A DNA stretch of 64,000 nucleotides, from the NCBI RefSeq assembly GCF_026625645.1, contig NZ_CP113056.1:1-64000 (forward strand), in the 5' to 3' direction. A model generated the notes under the pieces. It did not search any database. It was given only the letters and a program-made list of their open reading frames with translations, and had not been told where the DNA came from. Positions within the stretch are counted from its first letter, which is position 1, and each line of letters opens with the position of its first letter. The DNA comes from Ancylobacter sp. SL191. GTDB taxonomy: Bacteria > Pseudomonadota > Alphaproteobacteria > Rhizobiales > Xanthobacteraceae. The position numbers and the translations under genes were made by a program. Shown here one piece after another: positions 28,265-36,767 of the stretch.

Positions 28265-29479
28265 TTACGTTACGGAAGAAGACGGCTCCTGAAGACCACG
28301 TCTGAGAAAGGCGGTCGCCAGTTTGATCCAGTACAGGGCGCCGAGCGGAATGAGCTCATCGTTGAAGTCGAAGTATGGGCTGTGCAGCGGCGTAGACTGG
28401 CCGTTGCCGATCCAGGCATAGGCCCCGGGACGCTCCCGCAGCATGAAGGCGAAGTCCTCTGACGCCATGCTCGGCGCGAACGCGCGAAGGGCGGGCGCAT
28501 TGGCAAGGTTGTCGCCGATCTGCGCGGCGAAATGCGCGGATTCCGTGTGGTTGAACGTCGTGGGGTATCCGGGCGTAAACGCGACGTCGATCGCAATATC
28601 GTGGCTCATTGCGATGCCGGCCGTGATCTCCCGCATACGCCGGGGCACGAGTTCGCGCGCCGCCTCCGAGAAGGTGCGTACCGTCCCGTGGAGTTCCACG
28701 GTATCGGGCAGGGCATTGAGCGAGTTTCCGCCATGTATCTGGGTCAGGGAGACCACGAGCGGCTCATGCGGATTGTTGGTCCGGCTGACGATCGTTTGCA
28801 ACGAGGCAATCAATGTACCCGCTGCCACAATCGCATCCGTTCCCAGATGGGGCAGCGCGGCATGGACGCCCCGTGCGTGAAGGGAAATCTGGAAGAGATC
28901 CATTGAGGCCATCATCGGTCCAGGCTGCACCGCCACTTGGCCGAGCGGCAGGGACGGCCAGTTGTGAAGGCCGAACACGGCATCGACAGGGGCCAGGCGG
29001 AACAGCCCCTCCTCGACCATGCGCCGGCCGCCCCCTTCGGCCTCCTCGGCCGGCTGAAAGATGAAGCGGATGCTGCCGGCAAAATCACGCGAGCCGGAGA
29101 GATACTCGGCCGCCGCGAGCAGCATAGCCATATGCCCGTCATGCCCGCAGGCGTGCATCATACCCGGTCGCTGGGACGTATGGGGCAATGTGGCATCGGC
29201 TTCGGTAATGGGCAGCGCGTCCATGTCGGCACGCAGGCCGATGCAGCGTCCCGGCCGGCGCCCTTCCAGCGTTGCCACCAGGCCGGTGCCTCCTATCCCC
29301 TCCAGGAGGTCGAGCCCCATGGCGGCAAGATGCTCGCGAAGGAAGGTCGCGGTCTCGTGCTCCTGAAACGCTATCTCCGGATGAGCGTGCAGATGATGGC
29401 GCCAAGACCGATGATGCGCCGCCCGTTCCTTCAGGAAACGTCTGGCATCTTGGGTTGTATGTTCGGCTGAGTTGGTCAT
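28265..29479 (-). CDS. M20-family amidohydrolase (hippurate/N-acyl-amino-acid hydrolase-like)
   Basis: A 404-residue zinc amidohydrolase that removes acyl groups from N-acylated amino acids or related amides. Metal-site motifs are GLRADMDALPI (Asp85 region), HACGHDGHM (Cys111, His113) and FQPAEEAEGGG (Glu pair near 146), plus GLHNWP and the C-terminal SEDFAFML. The dimerisation domain spans about 190-300. It is transcribed after the GntR-acetyltransferase fusion gene (105 bp gap) and divergent from the oxidoreductase operon. In the proposed pathway it would perform the final deacylation. Chemical specificity cannot be read from sequence. Confidence 0.88.
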   Translation of the reverse strand: MTNSAEHTTQDARRFLKERAAHHRSWRHHLHAHPEIAFQEHETATFLREHLAAMGLDLLEGIGGTGLVATLEGRRPGRCIGLRADMDALPITEADATLPHTSQRPGMMHACGHDGHMAMLLAAAEYLSGSRDFAGSIRFIFQPAEEAEGGGRRMVEEGLFRLAPVDAVFGLHNWPSLPLGQVAVQPGPMMASMDLFQISLHARGVHAALPHLGTDAIVAAGTLIASLQTIVSRTNNPHEPLVVSLTQIHGGNSLNALPDTVELHGTVRTFSEAARELVPRRMREITAGIAMSHDIAIDVAFTPGYPTTFNHTESAHFAAQIGDNLANAPALRAFAPSMASEDFAFMLRERPGAYAWIGNGQSTPLHSPYFDFNDELIPLGALYWIKLATAFLRRGLQEPSSSVT

Positions 29480-29584
29480 GAAGATCCTATGGGGCCGACC
29501 GCCGGCAGGAGCGTCAGTCCATCAAGGGGCGGGGCTTGCAGTGCGCGAGCATCCGGGTCGTCGGCCGCGCGGCATAGAGGCTGG

Positions 29585-30778
29585 CTATTTCACGAAATGC
29601 TCGAGAATGGCGCTGTAGGGCGTGAAGCCCACGCGCAGCCAGAAGACCCGCCCGCCGGGGTTGTTCTCGATCGCCTCCAAGATGACGCGATCTCCCGGCT
29701 TGAAACGCGCCGCGGTCAAGGCGTCGAAGGCGGCTTGCCCCAGTCCGTGGCGGCGGTAGTGTCGCGCTATGTAGAATTGCCGAAGGAACACACGTTCGGC
29801 GTTGACCGCGGAAGGTTCCGGCTCGCGCCGGTGGGTGGCGTAGCCGACTACTTCGCTGTCCAGCAGAAACAGGTCGACGCTCCAACCCTCCTCGTCCACG
29901 AAGCGTCGGAAACGATCCTCCATATCCTGTATGGTCATAGGATTGCGGTGACCTTCGTCGTCGGCAAGCTCTCGATTCATCCGCGCAAGCAGCGGGAAAT
30001 CGCTGTGCATATGCGGCCGCAACACCACCTTGCCGGCAAAGCTCGACACCTGCGGTTCGCTCTTAGTCTCAAGGGGTACCCGCTTGGGTAGGCTGTCGCC
30101 ATGAGGACCGAGATACTGCAGAACAATGTCTCGCTCATCGAAGATATGCGATTTGAGAATCGCAAGCAGCCGCTCCGGACTCCGCAGGCGGAGCGCGTTG
30201 AAGATGGCGGCATGACCGCGTGCGGCGGCATGAAGTTGCTCAGGGTCCGGGTGCATCATCAGGTGCACGAGGCGCAACTCGGTCGCTAGCCGTGTAAACA
30301 TGTCCGTGATGCGCTCATTGTGGCCGGATGCGCATAAGGCGGCGTGAAACGCGACATCGGCCTCGATCATTCGCCCGGGTGCGTTGGACATGGCCGCCGT
30401 TTCCGTCTCATGCAGCGCGGCTTCAACGGCGGCGAAATCGGCGGGTTCGATGAGGCGGATGGCTTCCTCGGCGGCCGTGCACTCCAGCACGGCCCTCAAC
30501 GTGTAGATATCCGCCACTTCCCGCTGGCTGAGCTTGCGCACGAACGAACCGCGGAACGGGTGTCCCGTGAGCAGTCCCGTCTCCTGAAGACGCCGCGACG
30601 CTTCGCGAACCGGTCCCCGGCTGACACCCAGCCGCTCGGCGATCTCCACCTCCTTCAACTTATCGCCTGGCCGCAATTCACCGTTGAGAATGATCTGGGA
30701 GATTTCCTCCGTCACGGTCTCGACCAACGTGCGCCGCTTCACCGGCGATGGCGCGTCAGCATGGCTCATCTTTTCCAT
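29585..30778 (-). CDS. GntR (FadR-type) regulator fused to a GNAT acetyltransferase domain
   Basis: A 397-residue fusion. Residues 15-80 form the GntR winged helix (LKEVEIAERLGVSRGPVREA), about 88-225 an FCD effector domain (TLRAVLECTAAEEAIRL; AFHAALCASGHNERI), and 250-397 a complete GNAT domain. The GNAT part keeps the acetyl-CoA loop R-R-H-G-L-G near 343-347 and ends with NNPGGRVFWLRVGF. It is closely similar to the stand-alone acetyltransferase at 33749 (shared ARMNR, DEGHRNPMT, LRQF). The ATG at 30778 follows AGGGGAGA; a GTG one codon earlier is possible. Adjacent operator-like dyads suggest control of both divergent operons. Fused FCD-GNAT regulators are unusual. Confidence 0.88.
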   Translation of the reverse strand: MEKMSHADAPSPVKRRTLVETVTEEISQIILNGELRPGDKLKEVEIAERLGVSRGPVREASRRLQETGLLTGHPFRGSFVRKLSQREVADIYTLRAVLECTAAEEAIRLIEPADFAAVEAALHETETAAMSNAPGRMIEADVAFHAALCASGHNERITDMFTRLATELRLVHLMMHPDPEQLHAAARGHAAIFNALRLRSPERLLAILKSHIFDERDIVLQYLGPHGDSLPKRVPLETKSEPQVSSFAGKVVLRPHMHSDFPLLARMNRELADDEGHRNPMTIQDMEDRFRRFVDEEGWSVDLFLLDSEVVGYATHRREPEPSAVNAERVFLRQFYIARHYRRHGLGQAAFDALTAARFKPGDRVILEAIENNPGGRVFWLRVGFTPYSAILEHFVK

Positions 30779-30817
30779 CACATCTCCCCTGACGCCCGAT
30801 CATAGGGACCGACGAGG

Positions 30818-30847
30818 ATTGTTCAATACATTTTATTGTTGACAATA
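30818..30847. promoter_or_regulatory. Candidate GntR operator with two related dyads
   Basis: ATTGTTCAAT (30818-30827) and TATTGTTGACAATA (30834-30847) share ATTGTT at a 17-bp spacing; the second is a 6-bp-arm palindrome of the TTGT-N2-ACAA kind used by many FCD-type GntR proteins. It lies 40-70 bp upstream of the regulator and 55-85 bp upstream of the oxidoreductase start. TTGACA (30839-30844) could be the -35 of the plus-strand promoter, so binding would repress it. Confidence 0.5.
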
Positions 30848-30901
30848 TTACGCACGAGGTGTTGGCTCACCCCATTCCCGAGGCGTTTCGTGGCAGCAGG
30901 C

Positions 30902-32212
30902 ATGTCCGGCGACATTTTCGCAGATGATTTCAAGGTCGCACCCTATTGGTGGGAGGATGCGGCGCCGTTCCACGTGACGGCGAGCCTGCCCGACGAGGCG
31001 GAGCTCTTGATCGTCGGCGCAGGCTTTTGTGGTCTCGGGGCCGCGCGCCGGGCGCTTGAGTTGGGGATCCGGCCAGTAGTCCTTGACTCCCAGGCCATTG
31101 CCGGAGGGGCCAGTTCGCGCAGCGGCGCGATGGTTTCGAGCGGGCAGAAATTTCTGATCACCGGTGCATCGGCGGGGCTGGATTCCGATGTGCTGAGCGA
31201 CCTGACGAGCGCTCACGCCGAGGCGTTCGGGCATGTCCGCGCGCTTGCGTCGTCCCTCGACATGGAGGGCGTATTCCAGGCCTCGGGGCGCCTGTTCCTG
31301 GCGGCAGTGCCGCAGCATATGCGGCGCTTTGGGGAGCTAGCCCGCCGGCTGTCTGAGACGGGGGGCCTGACGACCCGTGTTCTCGGACGGCAAGATCTCA
31401 GTGCTGAGATAGCCTCGTCCCACTATCATGGTGGCCTTCTCGTCGAAGAATTTGGTGGGCTGCACCCCGCTCGTTTCGCCATGGCTCTCGCGCGGGACGT
31501 GGCGCGGCGCGGCGCCATTCTGCGGTCCCAGACCGCCGTGAAATCCGTTCGGCGCGAAGGGAATGGGTATCGCGTGCGCACCAGCGCCGGCGACATGCGG
31601 GCCCGCGAAGTGCTGTTCGCCACCAATGCCTATACGGACGGCTCGCTCCCAAGCGTGCGCCGCCGCCTAGCGTCCGTGGGCTCCTACATGCTCGCCACGG
31701 CGCCGCTAGCGCCCGGCATGGTGGACGCACTGATGCCGGGGCGCCGCATGTTCTCCGATAGCAAGCGCAACCTCTGGTATTTCAGGCCCACGCCGGATGG
31801 AACCCGAATTTTGTTCGGCGCGCGGCCGGGACTGTCTCCCGGGGATCCCGAGACGGCTGCGCGCCTTCTGCATCGCTACCTGACGCGCGTATGGCCGGAG
31901 CTGGCTGAGGTGCGGATCAGCCATGCCTGGACCGGCGCGGTGGCGATGACGCGCAGCCATCTCCAGCATATCGGCCAGCACGAGGGGGGCTGGTTCGCCG
32001 TCGGCTGCAATGGCAGCGGCGCGGCGATCATGCCCTGGCTCGGCCGACTGGCTGTTGAACGGATGCTGGGCGAGCGCACGACGCCGACCGTCTTCGAGCG
32101 CTTGCCGTTCACTCGGCTGCCCAATGCGGGCGGCTGGCCCTGGTACGTGCCACTGGCGGCGGGCGCCTTCGGCTTCATGGATTGGCTCGATCGCACACAG
32201 GCCGGTCTGTGA
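30902..32212 (+). CDS. FAD-dependent oxidoreductase, DadA/PuuB-like amine or amino-acid oxidase
   Basis: A 436-residue flavoprotein. The Rossmann dinucleotide site is ELLIVGAGFCGLGAARRALE near residues 32-51, followed by VLDSQAIAGGASSRSGAM, the GG-doublet/covalent-family motif of the GlpO/DadA-PuuB group. C-terminal FAD contacts are HAWTGAVAMTRSHLQHIG and GCNGSGAAIMPWLG. Such enzymes oxidise primary or secondary amines or D-amino acids to imines/aldehydes. The start at 30902 fits the N-terminal length of PuuB relatives; an upstream in-frame start at 30836 falls on the promoter. Followed after 22 bp by an aldehyde dehydrogenase, which would oxidise its product. Confidence 0.88.
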   Translation: MSGDIFADDFKVAPYWWEDAAPFHVTASLPDEAELLIVGAGFCGLGAARRALELGIRPVVLDSQAIAGGASSRSGAMVSSGQKFLITGASAGLDSDVLSDLTSAHAEAFGHVRALASSLDMEGVFQASGRLFLAAVPQHMRRFGELARRLSETGGLTTRVLGRQDLSAEIASSHYHGGLLVEEFGGLHPARFAMALARDVARRGAILRSQTAVKSVRREGNGYRVRTSAGDMRAREVLFATNAYTDGSLPSVRRRLASVGSYMLATAPLAPGMVDALMPGRRMFSDSKRNLWYFRPTPDGTRILFGARPGLSPGDPETAARLLHRYLTRVWPELAEVRISHAWTGAVAMTRSHLQHIGQHEGGWFAVGCNGSGAAIMPWLGRLAVERMLGERTTPTVFERLPFTRLPNAGGWPWYVPLAAGAFGFMDWLDRTQAGL

Positions 32213-32234
32213 TCGAGGATTGGACGGAGACATC

Positions 32235-33752
32235 ATGACTGCACATCCTTCTCCCCGACGGCACGCATACTGGACGGACGCCGCGCGCGAAGTCCGGTTG
32301 GAGACCCGGGCCTTCATCAATGGCGACTATGCGAACGCTGCCGATGGCCAGGTTTTTGACTGTGTTAACCCCGCAACGGGCGAGATTCTCGGTCATGTCG
32401 CCGCTTGCGGCCAGGCTGATGTCGACCGTGCGGTGGCGGCGGCCCGCAACAGTTTCGAAGCGGGCCGATGGTCACGCTGTGATCCAGCCATCCGCCGGGG
32501 CGCCCTGCTCCGGCTTGCCGATCTCGTCGAGGAGCATCGCGACGAGCTCGCCGTCCTGGAAACGCTGGACACGGGCAAGCTGATCCGCGACTCGGCCACT
32601 CTCGACATTCCCGGCTCCGCCGCAGTGTTCCGTTTCTTCGGTGAAGCGTGCGACAAGCTGCTCGACGAGGCGGTTCCGGTCGGGTCCGGCGCTCTCGCGA
32701 CCATCACGCGCGAGCCGGTCGGCGTGGTCGGCGCGGTGGTGCCGTGGAATTTTCCCCTCAAGATGGCCTCCTGGAAATGCGCCCCGGCATTGGCTGCGGG
32801 AAACAGCGTCATCCTGAAGCCCGCGGAACAGTCGCCGCTGAGCGCCCTGTTTCTCGCAGGCCTCGCTGCCGAAGCGGGCATTCCTCCGGGCGTCTTCAAT
32901 GTTCTGCCGGGTTTCGGTCCCGAGGTGGGTGCACCGATCGGCCTGCACCCCGGCATTGACTGTGTAGGTTTCACCGGCTCCACGGAGATCGGAAAGCGGT
33001 TTCTTAGCTATTCTAGTCAATCCAACATGAAACGGATCTGGCTCGAATGCGGGGGCAAAAGCGCCTTCATCGTATTTCCCGATGCCCGTGACCTCAACGC
33101 TGCAGCGCAAGCGGCCGCGGCCGGCATTTTCTTCAATCAGGGCGAGGTCTGCTCGGCGACGTCACGGCTGTTCGTCCATGAGGACATCCGCGCCGATTTC
33201 ACCACCCTGCTGCTGGAGGCAGCGAAGGCCTACAGCCCGGGCAATCCGCTCGATTTGGCTTCCGGCATGGGGGCCATGGTGAGCGAGGAGCAGACGGGGC
33301 GTGTCCTCTCCTACATCGACAAGGGCAGAAACGAGGCTGAACTCCTGTGCGGTGGCACCCGCGTGCTCACCGATACGGGCGGCTGCTTTATCGCGCCGAC
33401 CATTTTTACAAACGTGGATTCGCGCTCGGTGATCGCGACCGAAGAAATCTTTGGTCCTGTGCTGTCGGTCCTGTCCTTCCGTGAAGAGGCGGAGGTGGTG
33501 CAGATGGCTAACGCCTCCCAATATGGCCTCGGGGCCTCCGTGTGGACGCAGAACCTCGACCGCGCGGTGCGGATGTCGCGGGCCCTGCACGTCGGCAGCG
33601 TGAGCGTGAATGCGGTCGACAACGTCGATCTGCGCACGCCGTTCGGCGGTGTGAAGCAGTCCGGCAATGGGCGCGATCTCTCGCTACACGCCTTCGAGAA
33701 ATATCTCGATCTCAAGACTACCTGGATCTCGATACAGGAAGCTGCCGCATGA
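32235..33752 (+). CDS. NAD(P)-dependent aldehyde dehydrogenase
   Basis: A 505-residue ALDH superfamily enzyme with catalytic Asn172 (VVPWNFPLKM), Glu271 (LECGGKS, where most have LELGGKS) and nucleophile Cys306 (NQGEVCSATSR). The pattern resembles gamma-aminobutyraldehyde/PuuC-type enzymes that act on amino-aldehydes. The stop overlaps the following acetyltransferase start by 4 bp (ATGA). It probably acts directly after the FAD oxidase encoded 22 bp upstream. No unusual features besides the Cys in the LECGGKS motif. Confidence 0.93.
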   Translation: MTAHPSPRRHAYWTDAAREVRLETRAFINGDYANAADGQVFDCVNPATGEILGHVAACGQADVDRAVAAARNSFEAGRWSRCDPAIRRGALLRLADLVEEHRDELAVLETLDTGKLIRDSATLDIPGSAAVFRFFGEACDKLLDEAVPVGSGALATITREPVGVVGAVVPWNFPLKMASWKCAPALAAGNSVILKPAEQSPLSALFLAGLAAEAGIPPGVFNVLPGFGPEVGAPIGLHPGIDCVGFTGSTEIGKRFLSYSSQSNMKRIWLECGGKSAFIVFPDARDLNAAAQAAAAGIFFNQGEVCSATSRLFVHEDIRADFTTLLLEAAKAYSPGNPLDLASGMGAMVSEEQTGRVLSYIDKGRNEAELLCGGTRVLTDTGGCFIAPTIFTNVDSRSVIATEEIFGPVLSVLSFREEAEVVQMANASQYGLGASVWTQNLDRAVRMSRALHVGSVSVNAVDNVDLRTPFGGVKQSGNGRDLSLHAFEKYLDLKTTWISIQEAAA

Positions 33753-34222
33753 CGCTTTCTGCATCTTCCCCGACCCTGCGACCCGCCGAGCCCGCCGATC
33801 TGCCGCTCATCGCCCGTATGAATCGCGCCCTCATCCTGGATGAGGGCCATCGCAACCCAATGACGCTCGACCAACTCGAGGAGCGTGCACGAGGATTTCT
33901 CGCCAGCGCCGACTGGCGGATCGACCTGATCGAACAAGCCGGCTGCATTGCCGGGTTCGCCACCTGGCGGTGGGAGGAGGACATTGCCGAACCCTCCGGG
34001 CAACGCATCTATCTCCGCCAGTTCTTCATAGCGCAAGAGGCGAGAGGCGCGGGTGTTGGACGCCGGGCGTTCGAGCTTTTGATGGCCGAGCGCTTCCCGG
34101 CAGGCGCGCGCATCCTGCTCGAAGTCTTGCACAGCAATCCAAAAGGGCAGGCGTTCTGGGCCCGTATGGGGTTCGGACCTTACGCGGTCCATCTCGAGCG
34201 CCGCTCCGGCCAATCCGTCTGA
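33749..34222 (+). CDS. Stand-alone GNAT-family N-acetyltransferase
   Basis: A 157-residue acetyltransferase. N-terminal TLRPAEPADLPLIARMNRAL, acetyl-CoA loop R-G-A-G-V-G (residues near 104-109) and the C-terminal NPKGQAFWARMGF are standard GNAT features. It is roughly 45 percent identical by eye to the GNAT domain of the GntR fusion at 29585, so one is likely a duplicate of the other. Placement between an aldehyde dehydrogenase (4-bp overlap) and an ArgH-like lyase suggests it acetylates an amine intermediate of the pathway. Confidence 0.88.
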   Translation: MTLSASSPTLRPAEPADLPLIARMNRALILDEGHRNPMTLDQLEERARGFLASADWRIDLIEQAGCIAGFATWRWEEDIAEPSGQRIYLRQFFIAQEARGAGVGRRAFELLMAERFPAGARILLEVLHSNPKGQAFWARMGFGPYAVHLERRSGQSV

Positions 34223-34249
34223 ACAATTTCCAGCAAGGGAAAACCCCTG

Positions 34250-35737
34250 ATGAGTGCTCAATTGCCCGACGCGACCCGTATCGGTCGCGCGAGCGGTGCC
34301 AAGGCGCCGGAATTCCAGGAACTCTACGATTTCGATGCGGCCGCGCTGAGCTTGACCAGCGCTGTCTTTCCCTATGATAGCAAGATACATCGCGCGCATG
34401 TGGTGATGCTTGCGGAGCAGGAAATCCTGACCCGCGAAGAGGCTGACCGCATCCTGAACGGACTGGCAGCCGCAGACGAGCGCGCCCGCACCGACGCCTC
34501 GTTGCGCACCTATCTGCCTTACGAGGCAGCCCTGAAGCGCGAGATCGGCTCGGTCGCGGGCAAGATGCATATTGGCCGCAGCCGCAACGACCTCGCCAAT
34601 GCCGGCAACCGAATGTTCCTGCGCGACCAGCTGCTGCGGACGATTGAGGCGGTCATCGGCCTGCGCACCGCCGTTGTCAGCAAGGCGGCGGACCATCTCG
34701 ATACCGTCATGGTCGTCTACACTCAGCGCAAGCAGGCGCAGCCGATCACCCTCGGCCATTATCTGATGGCGATCAGCGAAAGCCTCGGTAAGAGCCTCGA
34801 TCGGTTTCGCGAACTCTATCCCCGCATCAACCAGTGCCCACTCGGCGCCGCCGCCACGGCCGGGACCGGCTGGCCGCTCGATCGCGACCGCACGGCCGCG
34901 TTGCTCGGTTTCGACGGACTGGTCGTCAACAGCATCGAAGGTGTGGCGGGCTGGGATCATGTGGCGGAATTCGCCTTCGACAATGCTGTCTTTCTCAGTG
35001 GGCTGAGCCGTCTGGCGTCTGAAATTCAGCTATGGAGCAGCGATGAATATCAGATGGCGGATCTCGATTCTTCCTTTGCCGGCACAAGCAGCATCATGCC
35101 GCAGAAGAAAAATCCCGACTCGCTCGAACGAAGCCGAAAGGCGGCTTTCGCGGCAATGGGGCCGTTGGTCGGCATTCTCACGTCGCTGAACGGCATCGAA
35201 TATCAGTACAGCGCCGCACGGGTCGAACTGGAACCGCGCTCGCTCGACGCGATGATTGCCGCGACCCATGCCATGACCGGCGTCGTACGCACGCTGCACC
35301 CCAACAGGGAGCAGATGCTGCGCTATGCCGCCGAGAATTACGCCACCATGACGGACCTGTCCGACATGTTGGTACGCCAAGTCGGCATCGACTACCGCGA
35401 GGCGCATGAAATTGTCGCCCGCGTGGTGATGGCAGCCATCGATCGCGGCATCAAGGCCAATCAGATCGGTCTCGATCTGGTGCAGGAAGCGGCGATGGCG
35501 CAGATCGGTCAGGCCATCGAGGTTAGCGCCAGCGACATCGCCGACGCGCTAGATCCGGTCCAGAACGTGGCCCGCCGCAAGGGCAAGGGCATGCCCGCCC
35601 CCGACTCCGTCCGTTCGGCGATCGACGACGCCCATATGTCGCTGCGGATCGATCTGGCCTGGCTTGACGATGCCCGCACCCGGCTCACATCCGCCGACGC
35701 CACGCTGGACGCCGCAGTCGCCGCGATGATCGCCTGA
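34250..35737 (+). CDS. Argininosuccinate lyase-like (fumarase superfamily) lyase
   Basis: A 495-residue lyase of the aspartase/fumarase superfamily that splits N-substituted aspartates into fumarate and an amine. Matches to ArgH are GKMHIGRSRND (105-114) and the catalytic Ser loop GTSSIMPQKKNPD (278-290). However, the family's THLQ motif is YTQRKQAQP (157-165): the key His is Gln159. That makes genuine argininosuccinate cleavage doubtful. A known branch, EDDS lyase of Chelativorans, cleaves succinylated diamines and fits the operon better (inference). Gene order, 27 bp after the acetyltransferase, and a downstream amino-acid ABC transporter fit catabolism rather than arginine synthesis. Confidence 0.88.
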   Translation: MSAQLPDATRIGRASGAKAPEFQELYDFDAAALSLTSAVFPYDSKIHRAHVVMLAEQEILTREEADRILNGLAAADERARTDASLRTYLPYEAALKREIGSVAGKMHIGRSRNDLANAGNRMFLRDQLLRTIEAVIGLRTAVVSKAADHLDTVMVVYTQRKQAQPITLGHYLMAISESLGKSLDRFRELYPRINQCPLGAAATAGTGWPLDRDRTAALLGFDGLVVNSIEGVAGWDHVAEFAFDNAVFLSGLSRLASEIQLWSSDEYQMADLDSSFAGTSSIMPQKKNPDSLERSRKAAFAAMGPLVGILTSLNGIEYQYSAARVELEPRSLDAMIAATHAMTGVVRTLHPNREQMLRYAAENYATMTDLSDMLVRQVGIDYREAHEIVARVVMAAIDRGIKANQIGLDLVQEAAMAQIGQAIEVSASDIADALDPVQNVARRKGKGMPAPDSVRSAIDDAHMSLRIDLAWLDDARTRLTSADATLDAAVAAMIA

Positions 35738-35803
35738 AGAGCGCTCCAACGAGGCAGTGCCCCGACAATACCGAACGACCGCCAACAACAAAGAGGGATA
35801 GCT

Positions 35804-36670
35804 ATGACGAAGACGCGTTTGCTTTACCTGCTGACTTATGCCGTGTTGACGACCGTGGGATTGACGGAAGGCGCCTGGTCCGAAGATATCGTTGTTCCCG
35901 TTTCGCTGAAGCAGACGGGAGAACTGCGGGTCGGCGTAAAGTGCGACAGCCCACCTGCCGGCTTTCTCGACGAGACCGGTCAGCCGGCCGGTATCGACAT
36001 CGACATGGCCCGTCATATCGCCGACTATGCGTTCGGGGATCCTAATAAGGCTGTATTTACCTGCGTAACCGCGGCGACGCGCGTGCAGATGCTCGCCTCG
36101 GGAAAGGTGGACGTGCTGTTCGCGACCATGGGCGTGACGGAGGAGCGCAAGCAGACGGTGGACTTCGCCACCTCCACCAATTGGGGCGCCTCGGGCATAC
36201 TCGTGCGCACCGGTGAAGAGGTGAAGTCGCTCGACGAACTGAAAGGCAAGACGCTGCTGACCAACAAGGGCGCCTGGCAAGTAACGTTCCTTGAGAAGAA
36301 CTATCCGGATATCAAGCTTATCAAGTATGACAGCATCAACGATGCGATCCAATCGCTGCGACAGGGGCGTGGCGACGGCGTCACCCAGGACGACCATGTA
36401 CTTGTCGCGGCGGCAAGCAAAGACCCGCGGCTGACTGTTGCTGACTTCCTGTTCCAGGTTGGCTGGTCGGCGCCCGCCGTCCGTCGCGGTGATACGGCGA
36501 TGCGCGAGTTCATCAGCGCCATGGTGAGCAAAGGCAAGCAGGACGGCACCTATCGCGCCGCTGTTGAACACTATTCGGGCGAAGCCGAAAGAGAAGAACG
36601 CATCCACAGCTACACAACGCTTCCGCCTGACGGCTCTTCCGATCAGAACAGCGTGCTGCCGTACCCGTGA
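35804..36670 (+). CDS. Polar amino-acid ABC transporter substrate-binding protein (family 3)
   Basis: A 288-residue periplasmic protein with an N-terminal signal (LLYLLTYAVLTTVGLTEGAWS), then the family-3 fold: GELRVGVKCDSPPAGFLDE, GIDIDMARHIADYAFG, and later DVLFATMGVTEERKQTVDFA, the signature stretch of polar amino-acid binding proteins. The basic-residue pattern suggests an amino acid or amine-dicarboxylate ligand. It is followed by a strong hairpin and then two permeases and an ATPase, forming a transporter matching the catabolic operon. Confidence 0.9.
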   Translation: MTKTRLLYLLTYAVLTTVGLTEGAWSEDIVVPVSLKQTGELRVGVKCDSPPAGFLDETGQPAGIDIDMARHIADYAFGDPNKAVFTCVTAATRVQMLASGKVDVLFATMGVTEERKQTVDFATSTNWGASGILVRTGEEVKSLDELKGKTLLTNKGAWQVTFLEKNYPDIKLIKYDSINDAIQSLRQGRGDGVTQDDHVLVAAASKDPRLTVADFLFQVGWSAPAVRRGDTAMREFISAMVSKGKQDGTYRAAVEHYSGEAEREERIHSYTTLPPDGSSDQNSVLPYP

Positions 36671-36687
36671 TCATTCCTTCAGTTCTG

Positions 36688-36709
36688 CGGACGGCGTGCG
36701 CGCCGTCCG
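36688..36709 (+). terminator. Strong hairpin between binding-protein and permease genes
   Basis: CGGACGGCG and CGCCGTCCG form a perfect 9-bp stem around a TGCG loop, 18 bp after the binding-protein stop and 59 bp before the permease start. There is no T-run, so it is more likely an mRNA-stabilising or attenuating element that lets the binding protein be made in excess over the membrane parts than a full terminator. Confidence 0.7.
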
Positions 36710-36767
36710 TTCTGCTGCAGAACCGTCCCAGGGGCTGCTGGCCGCTCAATCCGACAGGTGTGACACG

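Noticed and set aside
34250..35737. Calling the lyase argH (arginine biosynthesis)
   Set aside because: The active-site His motif is altered and the neighbours are catabolic, so only 'ArgH-like' is supported.
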